Source: Synechococcus sp. PROS-U-1 (lineage in GTDB: Bacteria; Cyanobacteriota; Cyanobacteriia; PCC-6307; Cyanobiaceae). From it: 64,000 nt of DNA. The translations under genes and the position numbers were made by a program. Positions 8,782 through 16,830 of the stretch are shown piece after piece. The notes under the pieces are model-generated. The model was not told the origin of the DNA. It saw nothing but the letters and a program-made list of their open reading frames with translations, and ran no database searches. Numbering within the stretch: position 1 is the first letter of the stretch; each line of letters opens with the position of its first letter. Where the stretch lies: positions 2,232,001 through 2,296,000 of the forward strand of contig NZ_CP047951.1 in the NCBI RefSeq assembly GCF_014279755.1, read 5' to 3'.

Positions 8782-10425
8782 TCAGAACTTGAAGGTGGTC
8801 TGAACCAGGCCACCGAAGACGCCGAGTGACTTGTAGTCGCCGTTGACGTTCTGGGTGTCGTTACCGTAGGGACGGCTCAGCCAGTAGATGGCTGGGGTGA
8901 TCTGGATGTTGTCGGTGACCTGGAAGCTGTACCAGAGCTCCATGGCATAACCGGCATCGGCCACGTCACCACGTTCGACTTCATAGACGAACTGGGGTTG
9001 ACCCACGGCATAACCGAGGGCGTTGCCTTCGAGGAAAACGTCGTTCCAGGTCAGACCCACCATCCAGCTGGCCATGGCCCGCTTGTTGGTGTTGTCATCC
9101 CAGTCGTCGTTGCCATTGAGGTACGACTTACCAACACCAGCGCTGATGGAAGGCATCCAACCGGAATCTTCCGGACGCCAGAAGCCATGGAAGGACCAGC
9201 TGTGGCTATCGGCGTTGCTGCGGTCGTCAGCGTCACCAACGGTGCAAGGGGTGCCGAACTTGTCGCCAACGGCGTACTCGGTACCGGTACGGAACTTGGC
9301 GCCGCACTGGCCGTAGCGGTAACCGGCGGCAAAGCCCCACTGCTTGTTGCCGTAGGCAATCTGAGTGGTGATGTTGCCTTCGGAGTTGTCGGTCATGAAG
9401 CCACCCGTGTTGGGGTTGCTGTCATTGGCCTCACCGGAATCAGCAACGTAGTTAGCAGCGACGGTGAAGTAGGGGTTGCCCTTCTCCACTTGCTTCTTGT
9501 TGCTGTAGATGGCACCGAAGCCACCACCGGTCTCCTTGTTCCAGACGCCGGGGGTGCCCAGGGAACCACCGAAGAAGTCGAGAATCTTGGTGCCACCCTT
9601 GGCATAGGCCGTGGCCTTGTAGCCCATCATCTCGGTGTTCCGGGTCAGAGGACCGACCTGAACGGTGAAGCTGTCGCCGACGGGGAAGCGGTAGTAAATA
9701 CGATCAACCTCGACGATGTTGCCGCCGGGGGCAGCGGTGTCGAGTTTGTTCAGGCTGACGCCGTTGCCATCCCACACACTGGTGTCGCCCATGTTGCCCG
9801 CGCGCAGGCGGGTGTAGAGCAGATCCTTACCGGTGAAGGAGGTCTTCAGGCCGAGACGGAGGTCGTAGCTGAAGGAGAAGCCGCCGTACTGAGCGTTGTA
9901 GGCATCACGTGCACCCTTCTCGCCACCGGTGTTGTAGTTATCACCTTTAGCGCGCGTCGCACCAGCGACCCAGACGGTTTTGGCTTTCAGCTTGGTGGTG
10001 GTGGAGAACTGGGTTGCTTCCAGTTCGCCAACACGGGCCTCGAGGCCGTCAACGCGACCCTTGAGGATGGCCAGCTCGGTTTCGAATTCCTTGAGCAGGC
10101 GACGCAGCTCGTCGGTCACTTCAGTGATCCGGTCGAGGCAGGCGTTCAGCAGGGCAGCCGCTTCGTAGCGGGTCATGGCCCGGTTGCCACGGAAGGTGCC
10201 GTTGGGGTAGCCGGCCACGCAGCCGTACTGCTCCACCAGGTTCGCCAGAGCCTGATAGGCCCAGTCGGTGGGGTAGACGTCAGAGAACTGGGTGACGCTG
10301 GTCACCTGATCAGCGGACGAGGCGTAATCAGAGACGCCGTTGATGTTGAGCTCGGCGGCATTAGCGCCACTGGCCAGAAGGCCAAGGGCAGCAGGAGCCA
10401 CCAGCAGTTGCTGGAAAAGCTTCAT
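8782..10425 (-). CDS. SLH-domain outer-membrane porin 1 (Som / iron-uptake porin family)
   Basis: A 547-residue cyanobacterial porin. Residues 1-23 are a signal peptide ending GANAA. An SLH domain (about 45-110: FSDVYPTDWAYQALANLVEQ, partly quoted, and TFRGNRAMTRYEAAALLNAC) anchors it to peptidoglycan-linked glycan. A short coiled coil (about 112-150, LLKEFETELAILKGRVDGLEA) follows, then a beta-barrel rich in aromatic and Gly residues ending in phenylalanine (TFKF), as expected for BAM-dependent insertion. ATG 10425 is preferred over the ORF start at 10464 because of the signal peptide. Substrate selectivity cannot be read. It has its own leader and terminator and is a tandem paralogue of the gene at 10647. 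Confidence 0.92.
   Translation of the reverse strand: MKLFQQLLVAPAALGLLASGANAAELNINGVSDYASSADQVTSVTQFSDVYPTDWAYQALANLVEQYGCVAGYPNGTFRGNRAMTRYEAAALLNACLDRITEVTDELRRLLKEFETELAILKGRVDGLEARVGELEATQFSTTTKLKAKTVWVAGATRAKGDNYNTGGEKGARDAYNAQYGGFSFSYDLRLGLKTSFTGKDLLYTRLRAGNMGDTSVWDGNGVSLNKLDTAAPGGNIVEVDRIYYRFPVGDSFTVQVGPLTRNTEMMGYKATAYAKGGTKILDFFGGSLGTPGVWNKETGGGFGAIYSNKKQVEKGNPYFTVAANYVADSGEANDSNPNTGGFMTDNSEGNITTQIAYGNKQWGFAAGYRYGQCGAKFRTGTEYAVGDKFGTPCTVGDADDRSNADSHSWSFHGFWRPEDSGWMPSISAGVGKSYLNGNDDWDDNTNKRAMASWMVGLTWNDVFLEGNALGYAVGQPQFVYEVERGDVADAGYAMELWYSFQVTDNIQITPAIYWLSRPYGNDTQNVNGDYKSLGVFGGLVQTTFKF
9984..10425 (-). repeat. near-identical 5' segment shared with porin 2 (copy 1)
   Basis: These 442 bp match 11705-12146 at an offset of 1721 bp with only 4 mismatches counted by eye. 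They cover the signal peptide, SLH domain and coiled coil. Identity stops abruptly at the start of the barrel. Confidence 0.93.
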
Positions 10426-10432
10426 TTGGGTT

Positions 10433-10440
10433 CTCACACC
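10433..10440 (-). promoter_or_regulatory. putative Yfr1 sRNA pairing site in the porin 1 leader
   Basis: The mRNA reads GGTGTGAG, ending 7 nt before the ATG. Seven of these bases complement CUCACAC, part of the conserved Yfr1 core ACUCCUCACAC. The site covers the ribosome-binding region. Yfr1 is known to target porin mRNAs in Prochlorococcus; its role here is inferred. Confidence 0.6.
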
Positions 10441-10567
10441 AAGAGAAAAGTGCCGGCAAGACATGCCAGCGGCCTCACGCTATGGGCCCGACTTCACCCT
10501 GGCGGTAAGCGCAACTCAAGAGTTGTTTAGGTATCGGTTAAGACCATCCAGCAACCGCGTCGCGCAC

Positions 10568-10598
10568 AAAAAAAGCCCTCCACCGAGGTGGAGAGCTG
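10568..10598 (-). terminator. rho-independent terminator of porin 2
   Basis: On the minus strand a 10-bp stem (AGCTCTCCAC / GTGGAGGGCT, one G-T pair, loop CTCGG region) is followed by seven T. It lies 49 bp after the porin 2 stop. The rest of the 221-bp gap (10426-10646) is the porin 1 leader and promoter region, with no ORF. Confidence 0.87.
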
Positions 10599-10646
10599 AA
10601 ACTTCTGAAAAGGATGAGACCCCAGAAGGGGCCTCAAAACCAGCGA

Positions 10647-12146
10647 TCAGAACTTGAACTGGGTCTTGATCAGACCGCTCATGGCGTTCATGCCATTGGA
10701 GTCCTGAGAAGGGAAGGGCTTGCTCAGGTAAGTGATGGCAGGAGTCACGCTGATGTTGTCGGTGACCTGGAACTTGTAGAAGAATTCCCAGGCATAGCCG
10801 GCGCCATCTTCGACAGCGTCGCCGTCAACGGAAGCCACGAAGGTGGGCTGACCAACGGCCATACCGAAGGAGTTGCCTTCCAGGAAGACGTCGTCCCACT
10901 CGAGGCCCACGTACCAAGACGCGGAATAGCCATCAGTGCCACTGCCATCGAACCAGGTGGTGCCGACGCCGGTGCTGATGGAAGGAATCCAGCCGGAATC
11001 CTCAGGGGTCCACCAGGCGCTCAGGCCAGCGGAGTTGGTCTGACTACCAAGCCCAGAAGCGATCACGCCCTGAGGGTTGGCGTTGCCGATGTAGAGCTTC
11101 TCGTTGTTACCGGAAGCCTTGGTGTAGCCAGCAGCAATACCCCAGTTCTCAGGTGCATAAGCGATCTGAGTGGTGGCACTGAAGTCGGCACCATCGGTAC
11201 CGATACCACCCGTGTTGGGATCGCTCGAGTTGCCGTTGGTGGAGAGGTAGCTGGTGGAGATGCTGAAGTCATCAGACTTCCAATACACACCAGCACCAGC
11301 GCCGAGGGCCAGGTTATAGACACCAGGTGCACCGGCGTAGGTGAAGAAGTCGTACGTCATTGCAGACGGATAGGCACTAGGCCACACCGGCAGCATGTCG
11401 TCCATACGAACCATCGGGCCACCAACCACGGTGAAGTTCTCACCGATGGGGAAGCTGTACCACATACGGTTGACAACCACGGCATTGCCGGAGTCGAAGC
11501 CGTACTCCTGAGAGAACAAGCCGGTGTAGACGTTGTTCATGTTGCCCGCACGCAGGCGGGTGTAGAGCAGATCCTTACCGGTGAAGCTGGTTTCCAGGTT
11601 CAGAGCCAGGTTGTAGCTGAAGGAAGTACCACCGGCTTCGGATTCAAAAGCACTGCTGCCGCGGCCGTGGGCCTTAGCTGCACCGAAGACCCAGTCGGCC
11701 TTACCTTTCAGCTTGGTGGTGGTGGAGAACTGGGTTGCTTCCAGTTCGCCAACACGGGCCTCGAGGCCGTCAACGCGACCCTTGAGGATGGCAAGCTCGG
11801 TTTCGAATTCCTTGAGCAGGCGACGCAGCTCGTCGGTCACTTCAGTGATCCGGTCGAGGCAGGCGTTCAGCAGGGCAGCCGCTTCGTAGCGGGTCATGGC
11901 CCGGTTGCCACGGAAGGTGCCGTTGGGGTAGCCGGCCACGCAGCCGTACTGCTCCACCAGGTTCGCCAGAGCCTGATAGGCCCAGTCGGTGGGGTAGACG
12001 TCGGAGAACTGGGTGACGCTGGTCACCTGATCAGCAGACGAGGCGTAATCAGAGACGCCGTTGATGTTGAGCTCGGCGGCATTAGCGCCACTGGCCAGAA
12101 GGCCAAGGGCGGCAGGAGCCACCAGCAGTTGCTGGAAAAGCTTCAT
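10647..12146 (-). CDS. SLH-domain outer-membrane porin 2
   Basis: A 499-residue paralogue of porin 1 in tandem. Signal peptide, SLH domain and coiled coil (residues 1 to about 147) are almost identical to porin 1. The beta-barrel (about 150-499) is clearly diverged in sequence and about 48 residues shorter, again ending in phenylalanine (TQFKF). This implies the same anchoring but a different pore. ATG 12146 directly starts the signal peptide. The leader contains a stronger Yfr1 complement than porin 1, and a terminator follows, so each porin is probably monocistronic. Confidence 0.93.
   Translation of the reverse strand: MKLFQQLLVAPAALGLLASGANAAELNINGVSDYASSADQVTSVTQFSDVYPTDWAYQALANLVEQYGCVAGYPNGTFRGNRAMTRYEAAALLNACLDRITEVTDELRRLLKEFETELAILKGRVDGLEARVGELEATQFSTTTKLKGKADWVFGAAKAHGRGSSAFESEAGGTSFSYNLALNLETSFTGKDLLYTRLRAGNMNNVYTGLFSQEYGFDSGNAVVVNRMWYSFPIGENFTVVGGPMVRMDDMLPVWPSAYPSAMTYDFFTYAGAPGVYNLALGAGAGVYWKSDDFSISTSYLSTNGNSSDPNTGGIGTDGADFSATTQIAYAPENWGIAAGYTKASGNNEKLYIGNANPQGVIASGLGSQTNSAGLSAWWTPEDSGWIPSISTGVGTTWFDGSGTDGYSASWYVGLEWDDVFLEGNSFGMAVGQPTFVASVDGDAVEDGAGYAWEFFYKFQVTDNISVTPAITYLSKPFPSQDSNGMNAMSGLIKTQFKF
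11705..12146 (-). repeat. near-identical 5' segment shared with porin 1 (copy 2)
   Basis: Partner of 9984-10425: 442 bp, 4 mismatches (all single-base), same offset throughout and no indels. Outside the block the leaders and barrels differ. Confidence 0.93.
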
Positions 12147-12152
12147 TTAGGT

Positions 12153-12161
12153 TCCTCACAC
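12153..12161 (-). promoter_or_regulatory. putative Yfr1 sRNA pairing site in the porin 2 leader
   Basis: The mRNA contains GTGTGAGGA, a perfect 9-nt complement of UCCUCACAC within the Yfr1 core ACUCCUCACAC. It ends 6 nt before the ATG, over the Shine-Dalgarno position (GAGGA). Pairing would block ribosome loading, as reported for Prochlorococcus porins. Confidence 0.68.
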
Positions 12162-12288
12162 AGGAAATAGGCGCAACTACGCCATTTCCAGATTTTGAGA
12201 GGTGGACATCCAATATCCAAGTGGATATGTGCCGGTCCATACATCGACATGTATCAGCGAATACCGTTTAGCTCATCGGAAGACTTCC

Positions 12289-12325
12289 AAAAACGATGCC
12301 CCCGCCCGGAAAACCGGACGGGGGC
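12289..12325 (-). terminator. strong terminator of the small minus-strand unit
   Basis: A 12-bp stem GCCCCCGTCCGG / CCGGGCGGGGGC with a TTTT loop, followed on the minus strand by ATCG and five T. The single non-Watson-Crick position is G-U on the minus strand but C-A on the plus strand, so the structure favours minus-strand RNA. Confidence 0.75.
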
Positions 12326-12379
12326 TCTCGCCGGGTCCGCTCATGCCGCGGAACCGGATGATCAGTCAGAAGGCGCCGT

Positions 12380-12433
12380 TCAGCCGGCGTTCTCCGCGAT
12401 CAGCAGACCCTGAATCAAACAACTGGAAATCAT
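12380..12433 (-). CDS. candidate 17-residue small protein or leader peptide
   Basis: ATG 12433 to TGA 12380 encodes MISSCLIQGLLIAENAG. It is preceded 3 nt upstream by AGGAGGTG (12437-12444), a perfect complement of the 16S rRNA 3' end, which is unusually strong for this window. The peptide is mildly hydrophobic with one cysteine and ends polar. It matches none of the small photosystem or cytochrome subunits I know. It lies within a unit bounded by an upstream stem-loop and a downstream terminator. It could be a small protein, or the ORF could be incidental to an sRNA. Confidence 0.5.
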   Translation of the reverse strand: MISSCLIQGLLIAENAG

Positions 12434-12486
12434 GGACACCTCCTCCTGAAGGATTGTGAATGCCGGCAACGCATTCGGAGTCATGC

Positions 12487-12506
12487 TTGCTTCCCGGAGG
12501 AAGCAA
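12487..12506 (-). other. perfect stem-loop upstream of the small ORF
   Basis: Arms TTGCTTCC and GGAAGCAA pair perfectly (8 bp, 4-nt loop), 54 nt upstream of the small-ORF ATG. No T-run follows on either strand, so it is more likely a 5' RNA structure or an operator than a terminator. Confidence 0.5.
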
Positions 12507-12576
12507 TCACTTCTCCACGTCACTGCATCCTGAACACTCGGACCATACTCAGTTTTTGATGCGATGAGGAGCACCC

Positions 12577-14178
12577 ATGCGCTCCGGCTCAGCTCCTGGC
12601 CCAGCTCCCTGGATCGCATTGGTGGGTCTCGGCTTTGTCGCTGCCGGCCTGGCCCTGATCGGGCTCGGTGATCTCCCCCTGCGGGACTTCGATGAGGCCA
12701 CCGTGGCCCGGGTGGCTCTCGAACTTCGCCACGGACTCGGGGAAGCCCCGTTGCTGCCCACCCTCTGGGACGGGCCATACCTCAACAAAGCACCAGGACT
12801 TCACAGCCTGATCGCGCTGGTGATCAGTGCGACAACGCAGCCCGACCAGCTCCCATCGGAATGGACCATCCGACTGGCACCGGCCTTGCTGTCCTGTCTG
12901 GTGGTCCCGCTTGGAGGCTGGCTGCAATGGACCCTGCGGCCGGGAGATCGCTCCAGCGCCATCGCCACCAGCCTGATCCTGCTGACGCTGCTGCCGGTGG
13001 CCCGGCACGGACGTCTAGCCATGCTGGATGGCGCCCAGCTGACGGCCATGGCTCTGCTCTGGCTGGCCTTGCTGCAGCTCAACCGCCGCCATTACAGCGG
13101 CCTCTGGGGAGCGGTCGCCGGCCTAATGGCCAGCGCAATGCTCCTGCTCAAGGCGCCCTTGCTGGTGCCCTCGGCCGTGGCCGCCGGCCTGGCGCTGGTC
13201 TGGAGCAAGGAATGGAAAAACTGGAACCATGCCAAGGCTTGCACCGGAATGCTGCTGGGCCTGGCACCGGGGATGGGATGGCATCTCTGGCATGCCCACA
13301 TCCGGGGGAGCGAGGCGCTCTGGCTCTGGGGTGGCGATGGCGCCGGGAGGGTTTTGCTGGATGCCGGTGAAGGCAGTGATCTGGGTTGGCGGGTTCCCAT
13401 CATCGAAGTGCTCGAGGGGGGCTGGCCCTGGCTGCCTCTGGTGCCCTTCGCACTGGCCTTCGCCTGGCGGTATCGCAAAAGCCGATGGGGGCAGTGGTCG
13501 GTGGCCAGCCTGCTCACCCTGGCGGGGGCCATTCTTCCGCTGCGCACCCAGCTCCCCTGGTACAGCCATCCGCTCTGGCTGCCGATCGCCCTTCTCTGCG
13601 CTCCTCTGCTGGTCTGGCTGGTGGAGCAACCCTCCTCCTCTACCCCATCTTTGGAGTCACCTGACAGTCCAAGGCCACCCGGCCGCTGGCTGCTGTTGCG
13701 CCTTCCCATGTTCTGGAGCGGACTCGGACTCCTGCTGCTGCTGCTGTGGCTGGGCAGCTTCAGCCGCATCGGCAGCAGCCTTGCGCCCTATCGCAGCCTG
13801 GCGGCTGTGCTGGGTCTCGGCTGGTGTTTCGGCGGCTGGTGGCTGCGATCTGACGCACCAAGGCAACGGCGCCTTGGCTTGATCAGCCTCACCTGCGGCA
13901 ATGTCGCCACGCTGGCCCTGTTGTTTCACTCACCGCTGTGGTTGTGGGAATTGAATGAAACCTGGCCGGTACAACCCGTTGCTGCCTTGGCCAGGAAAAG
14001 CCCCGGGGCAGGGCTAACGCTGAAGGGCTACGACGAACGTCCCAGCCTGAACTGGTATGCCGAACAACGAATCCCACGTTTCAAAGGAGACGCAGGTCGG
14101 CGTCTTAGCGACAAGCCCCAGGAAGGCTGCCTAATCGAGGGCCAATCAGGGCGGTGGATCCTGGCCGACTGTCGGTAG
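12577..14178 (+). CDS. ArnT/PMT-like membrane glycosyltransferase
   Basis: A 533-residue polytopic membrane protein. The first helix (about 11-30) is followed by LPLRDFDEATVARVALEL, whose DFDE acidic pair matches the first extracytoplasmic loop of ArnT-like GT-C enzymes, and by PYLNKAPGLHSL, like the YLNKPP segment of ArnT. About a dozen hydrophobic helices follow, then a ~60-residue soluble end. It likely transfers a sugar from an undecaprenyl-phosphate carrier. It is first in a same-strand run with the GT2-GtrA gene 23 bp downstream, which could make its donor. GATGAGGAG lies just upstream of the ATG. Confidence 0.83.
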   Translation: MRSGSAPGPAPWIALVGLGFVAAGLALIGLGDLPLRDFDEATVARVALELRHGLGEAPLLPTLWDGPYLNKAPGLHSLIALVISATTQPDQLPSEWTIRLAPALLSCLVVPLGGWLQWTLRPGDRSSAIATSLILLTLLPVARHGRLAMLDGAQLTAMALLWLALLQLNRRHYSGLWGAVAGLMASAMLLLKAPLLVPSAVAAGLALVWSKEWKNWNHAKACTGMLLGLAPGMGWHLWHAHIRGSEALWLWGGDGAGRVLLDAGEGSDLGWRVPIIEVLEGGWPWLPLVPFALAFAWRYRKSRWGQWSVASLLTLAGAILPLRTQLPWYSHPLWLPIALLCAPLLVWLVEQPSSSTPSLESPDSPRPPGRWLLLRLPMFWSGLGLLLLLLWLGSFSRIGSSLAPYRSLAAVLGLGWCFGGWWLRSDAPRQRRLGLISLTCGNVATLALLFHSPLWLWELNETWPVQPVAALARKSPGAGLTLKGYDERPSLNWYAEQRIPRFKGDAGRRLSDKPQEGCLIEGQSGRWILADCR

Positions 14179-14201
14179 CCTGAGCCCGACTGCAGCGCAT
14201 T

Positions 14202-15332
14202 GTGTCATCCACCGCGGAACGTGAAGGACAGGCGACCCACAGCGGCCTATCCATCGTGCTGCCAACGTTTAACGAAGGCGGATCGATCCGCCAGGTGATC
14301 GAATCCCTGCTTCGTCTGAAGACCGAACATCCGCTCGAGATCCTGGTTGTCGATGACGATTCCCGCGATGGCACCCCTGATTTGGTCCGCGCCTTAGCCC
14401 GCCAGGACCCCAGGATCAGGATCATTCAACGGGTGGGACGCTCCGGACTGGCCAGCGCAATCAAGGAAGGCCTGATCGCAGCTCTCTATCCCCTCGCCGT
14501 AGTGATGGACAGCGATGGCCAGCATGAGCCCACCTCCGTTAGGGAGGCCGTCCTGGTCCTGCAACGTGAGTCCCTGGACGTGGTTGCGGGGAGCCGCTTC
14601 CTGGACAACTCCGAAATCCGTGGCCTCAGTGGTCGACGCACCGATGGTTCCACGCTCGCCAACCGGCTGGCCCGTTGGAGTCTTCCAAGGTCGTATCAGC
14701 ACCTGAGCGATTGCATGAGCGGCTTCATCGTGCTGCGCCTCGATCGCTGTCTGCCCATGGTCCGCCAGGTGGACGTCAACGGCTTCAAATTTTTCTACGA
14801 GCTCCTGGCCATCAGCCGCGGCCGCCTGCAGGTGGGGGAAATCCCGCTGAGCTTTCAGCCGCGCCTGCATGGCAGCTCCAAGCTCGATCTCGCCATCCTC
14901 TGGGACTTCGTGGTGTCCCTGATTCACACCGCAACCCTGCGGCTGCTGCCACGGCGGGCAATCAGCTTCGGACTTGTTGGCGCCTCAGGTGTAGTGGTTC
15001 AGCTGATGTCGACCGCACTCCTCATGGGCCTGCTCAACCTCTCCTTTCAGCAGGCGCTTCCGGTGGCCGTGATCACCGCTGCAAGTTCGAATTATCTGGT
15101 GAACAATGCCCTCACCTTCCGCGATCGGCGCCAGAGCGGACGACAGCTGATCAAAGGGTTGCTGAAGTTCCTCCTGGTTGCCTCCCTCCCCGCACTTGCC
15201 AACGTCGGTCTGGCCACCAGTTTCTACACCCTGATCCAGGCCCATGCGCTCTGGGCCCAACTGGCGGGCATTGTTGTCGTCTACGTCTGGAACTATGCGG
15301 CCTCATCCCGCTTTGTCTGGAATAGCCCCTAA
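14202..15332 (+). CDS. GT2 polyprenyl-phosphate glycosyltransferase fused to GtrA-like membrane domain
   Basis: A 376-residue fusion. Residues 17-245 form a DPM1-like GT2 catalytic domain (SIVLPTFNEGGSIRQVI, the VVDDDSRDGTPDLV metal-binding motif, VVMDSDGQHEP and FYELLAISRGRL). Residues about 250-376 are a GtrA-like four-helix membrane domain (SFGLVGASGVVVQL, YLVNNALTFRDRR, YVWNYAASSRFVW). Such fusions load a sugar onto polyprenyl phosphate and are thought to help flip it. The start is GTG 14202. Next to GT-C transferases it probably supplies their lipid-linked donor. Confidence 0.9.
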   Translation: MSSTAEREGQATHSGLSIVLPTFNEGGSIRQVIESLLRLKTEHPLEILVVDDDSRDGTPDLVRALARQDPRIRIIQRVGRSGLASAIKEGLIAALYPLAVVMDSDGQHEPTSVREAVLVLQRESLDVVAGSRFLDNSEIRGLSGRRTDGSTLANRLARWSLPRSYQHLSDCMSGFIVLRLDRCLPMVRQVDVNGFKFFYELLAISRGRLQVGEIPLSFQPRLHGSSKLDLAILWDFVVSLIHTATLRLLPRRAISFGLVGASGVVVQLMSTALLMGLLNLSFQQALPVAVITAASSNYLVNNALTFRDRRQSGRQLIKGLLKFLLVASLPALANVGLATSFYTLIQAHALWAQLAGIVVVYVWNYAASSRFVWNSP

Positions 15333-16830
15333 GCCGGCCTGGCTGCCCATCGGCCTGGGAAGCCTGCTGCGGCTGGTGCAGATCTGGATGCCAGTGCTTG
15401 GTGTCCATAGTTGGCGGCAGGCTGACACCGCGGCCATGGCCAGGCATTTCAGCCAAGCGGGCACACCGATCTGGCTGCCGCAAATCGACTGGGGAGGCGC
15501 GAGTGCGGGCTTTGTGGAGTCGGAATTTCCCCTCTACCCCTTTCTGATCAGCCGTCTTTACGGCCTCATGGGCGTGCAGGAATGGCTGGGGCGTGGTCTA
15601 TCGGTGCTCTGCAGCGGGCTGACCATCTGGCTCGTGATGCGCCTCGGCAGGCGTTGGTTCAACCCCCAAGCCGGTTGGTGGGCGGGCCTGGCCTTTGCCA
15701 TCGCACCGTTGGGGGTGTATTTCGGTCGCGCCTTCCAGGCCGAAGCCCTGTTGCTGCTTTGTGCCGCAGGGGCCCTGGAAAGCCTGAGCCTCTGGCGTGA
15801 GCGACGGTTGGCCTGGGCCCTGGCCCTGAGCTGGCTGGGCTTCACCACAGCTGGCCTGATCAAGGTGATTCCGCTGCTTTGGCTGGGGCTGCCCATGCTG
15901 ATGGTGCACCTCACCTCCAACCCTCAAGGCGAGGCCCCACCCATGCGGTCCCTGCCCGGTCGCGTGCTTCGCCTGATGGGGAGCCCGGGGTTCTGGCTTT
16001 ACATCGGTACCAGTCTTGCGGCGATCATCGGCTGGTTCTGGCATGCCCATCATCTAGGACTGGCCAGTGGACTGAGCTTCGGGTTCTGGGGGTCGGGGGC
16101 CGATCGCAGCAGCCTCAGTCTTCTATTGGACCTCAACAGCTGGACCAATCTGATGCTGCGGGTTGGCCTGCGTCTCCTGGCGCTGGTGGGGGTGCCTTTC
16201 CTGCTGATTGGCCTCAGGGCCAGCTGGCGCAGCGGTGGTGGGCAGATCGCGATCAGCGGTCTGCTGGGGGTTCTGCTCTGCACGGTCGCCACGATGCGCT
16301 CGAGCACGATCCATGAGTACTACCAACTGCCCCTGCTGCTGTTCAGCTCTCCACTGATCGGCTTGGGCTGGCAGACCTGGCAACAAAAACGCAGCCGCTG
16401 GCAGCCTCGGCTTTTGATCGGCCTTGCCCTGGTGGTGAGCCTCACGGTGCTCTCGGTGGATTACTGGGCCGTGGAGCATCGCCACCGTCAGGCGTGGATG
16501 CCCCTGGCCCTCACCATCCGCAGGGACTTACCAATCGACGCGAGGATCGTGAGTGTCACCAGCACCGATCCAACCCTGCTCAACCTGGCCCGCCGTCAGG
16601 GCTGGCTGATCTCCAGCAAGCAACTCACACCGGAACGGCTCCAGCGCTGGAAGAGCGCCGGAGCCAGCCATCTGGCCGGCAGCTTTGTGTGGGACAAGAC
16701 CTACCGACCGATGCCTGAGAAGCGGCAACGGATTCTGCGGGAGATGGTGGGCGCCAGCCCCAACGCCTGGGTGGACACAAACAGCCAGACCTACCTGATT
16801 CCAATCGATGACCTCCAGTCCCAGCGCTGA
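15295..16830 (+). CDS. ArnT/PMT-like membrane glycosyltransferase
   Basis: A polytopic membrane protein of about 511 residues. After the first helix comes the GT-C loop VHSWRQADTAAMARHF (the WRQAD form is common in the ArnT-like/DUF2029-like families), then WLPQIDWGGASAGFVESEFPLYPFL (partly) and many hydrophobic helices. The start is uncertain: ATG 15295 overlaps the previous gene by 38 bp, while ATG 15244 and TTG 15313 are alternatives. It ends 23 bp inside the DUF2079 gene. Probable role: extracytoplasmic sugar transfer within this cluster. Confidence 0.8.
   Translation: MRPHPALSGIAPKPAWLPIGLGSLLRLVQIWMPVLGVHSWRQADTAAMARHFSQAGTPIWLPQIDWGGASAGFVESEFPLYPFLISRLYGLMGVQEWLGRGLSVLCSGLTIWLVMRLGRRWFNPQAGWWAGLAFAIAPLGVYFGRAFQAEALLLLCAAGALESLSLWRERRLAWALALSWLGFTTAGLIKVIPLLWLGLPMLMVHLTSNPQGEAPPMRSLPGRVLRLMGSPGFWLYIGTSLAAIIGWFWHAHHLGLASGLSFGFWGSGADRSSLSLLLDLNSWTNLMLRVGLRLLALVGVPFLLIGLRASWRSGGGQIAISGLLGVLLCTVATMRSSTIHEYYQLPLLLFSSPLIGLGWQTWQQKRSRWQPRLLIGLALVVSLTVLSVDYWAVEHRHRQAWMPLALTIRRDLPIDARIVSVTSTDPTLLNLARRQGWLISSKQLTPERLQRWKSAGASHLAGSFVWDKTYRPMPEKRQRILREMVGASPNAWVDTNSQTYLIPIDDLQSQR

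Larger units (their letters stand above)
12147..12576. other. 430-bp gap: porin 2 leader plus a small minus-strand transcription unit
   Basis: The right end of the porin 2 promoter/leader occupies 12147 to about 12280. The rest holds, on the minus strand, a stem-loop (12487-12506), a 17-codon ORF with a perfect Shine-Dalgarno (12380-12433) and a terminator (12289-12325). The last bases before 12577 carry GATGAGGAG, a ribosome-binding site for the next plus-strand gene. No longer ORF looks real. Confidence 0.7.

Noticed and set aside
8998-10530. Long plus-strand ORF (510 codons) across porin 1
   Set aside because: Antisense shadow of the porin: Val/Gly-rich, low complexity, and repeated nearly unchanged opposite porin 2 because the genes share sequence.
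10614-12170. Long plus-strand ORF (518 codons) across porin 2
   Set aside because: Same antisense shadow effect; the minus-strand protein has a signal peptide, SLH domain and barrel.
12195-12413. Plus-strand 72-85 codon ORFs in the gap after porin 2
   Set aside because: They cross the terminator stem, lack ribosome-binding sites and have frame-independent Arg/Pro-rich composition.
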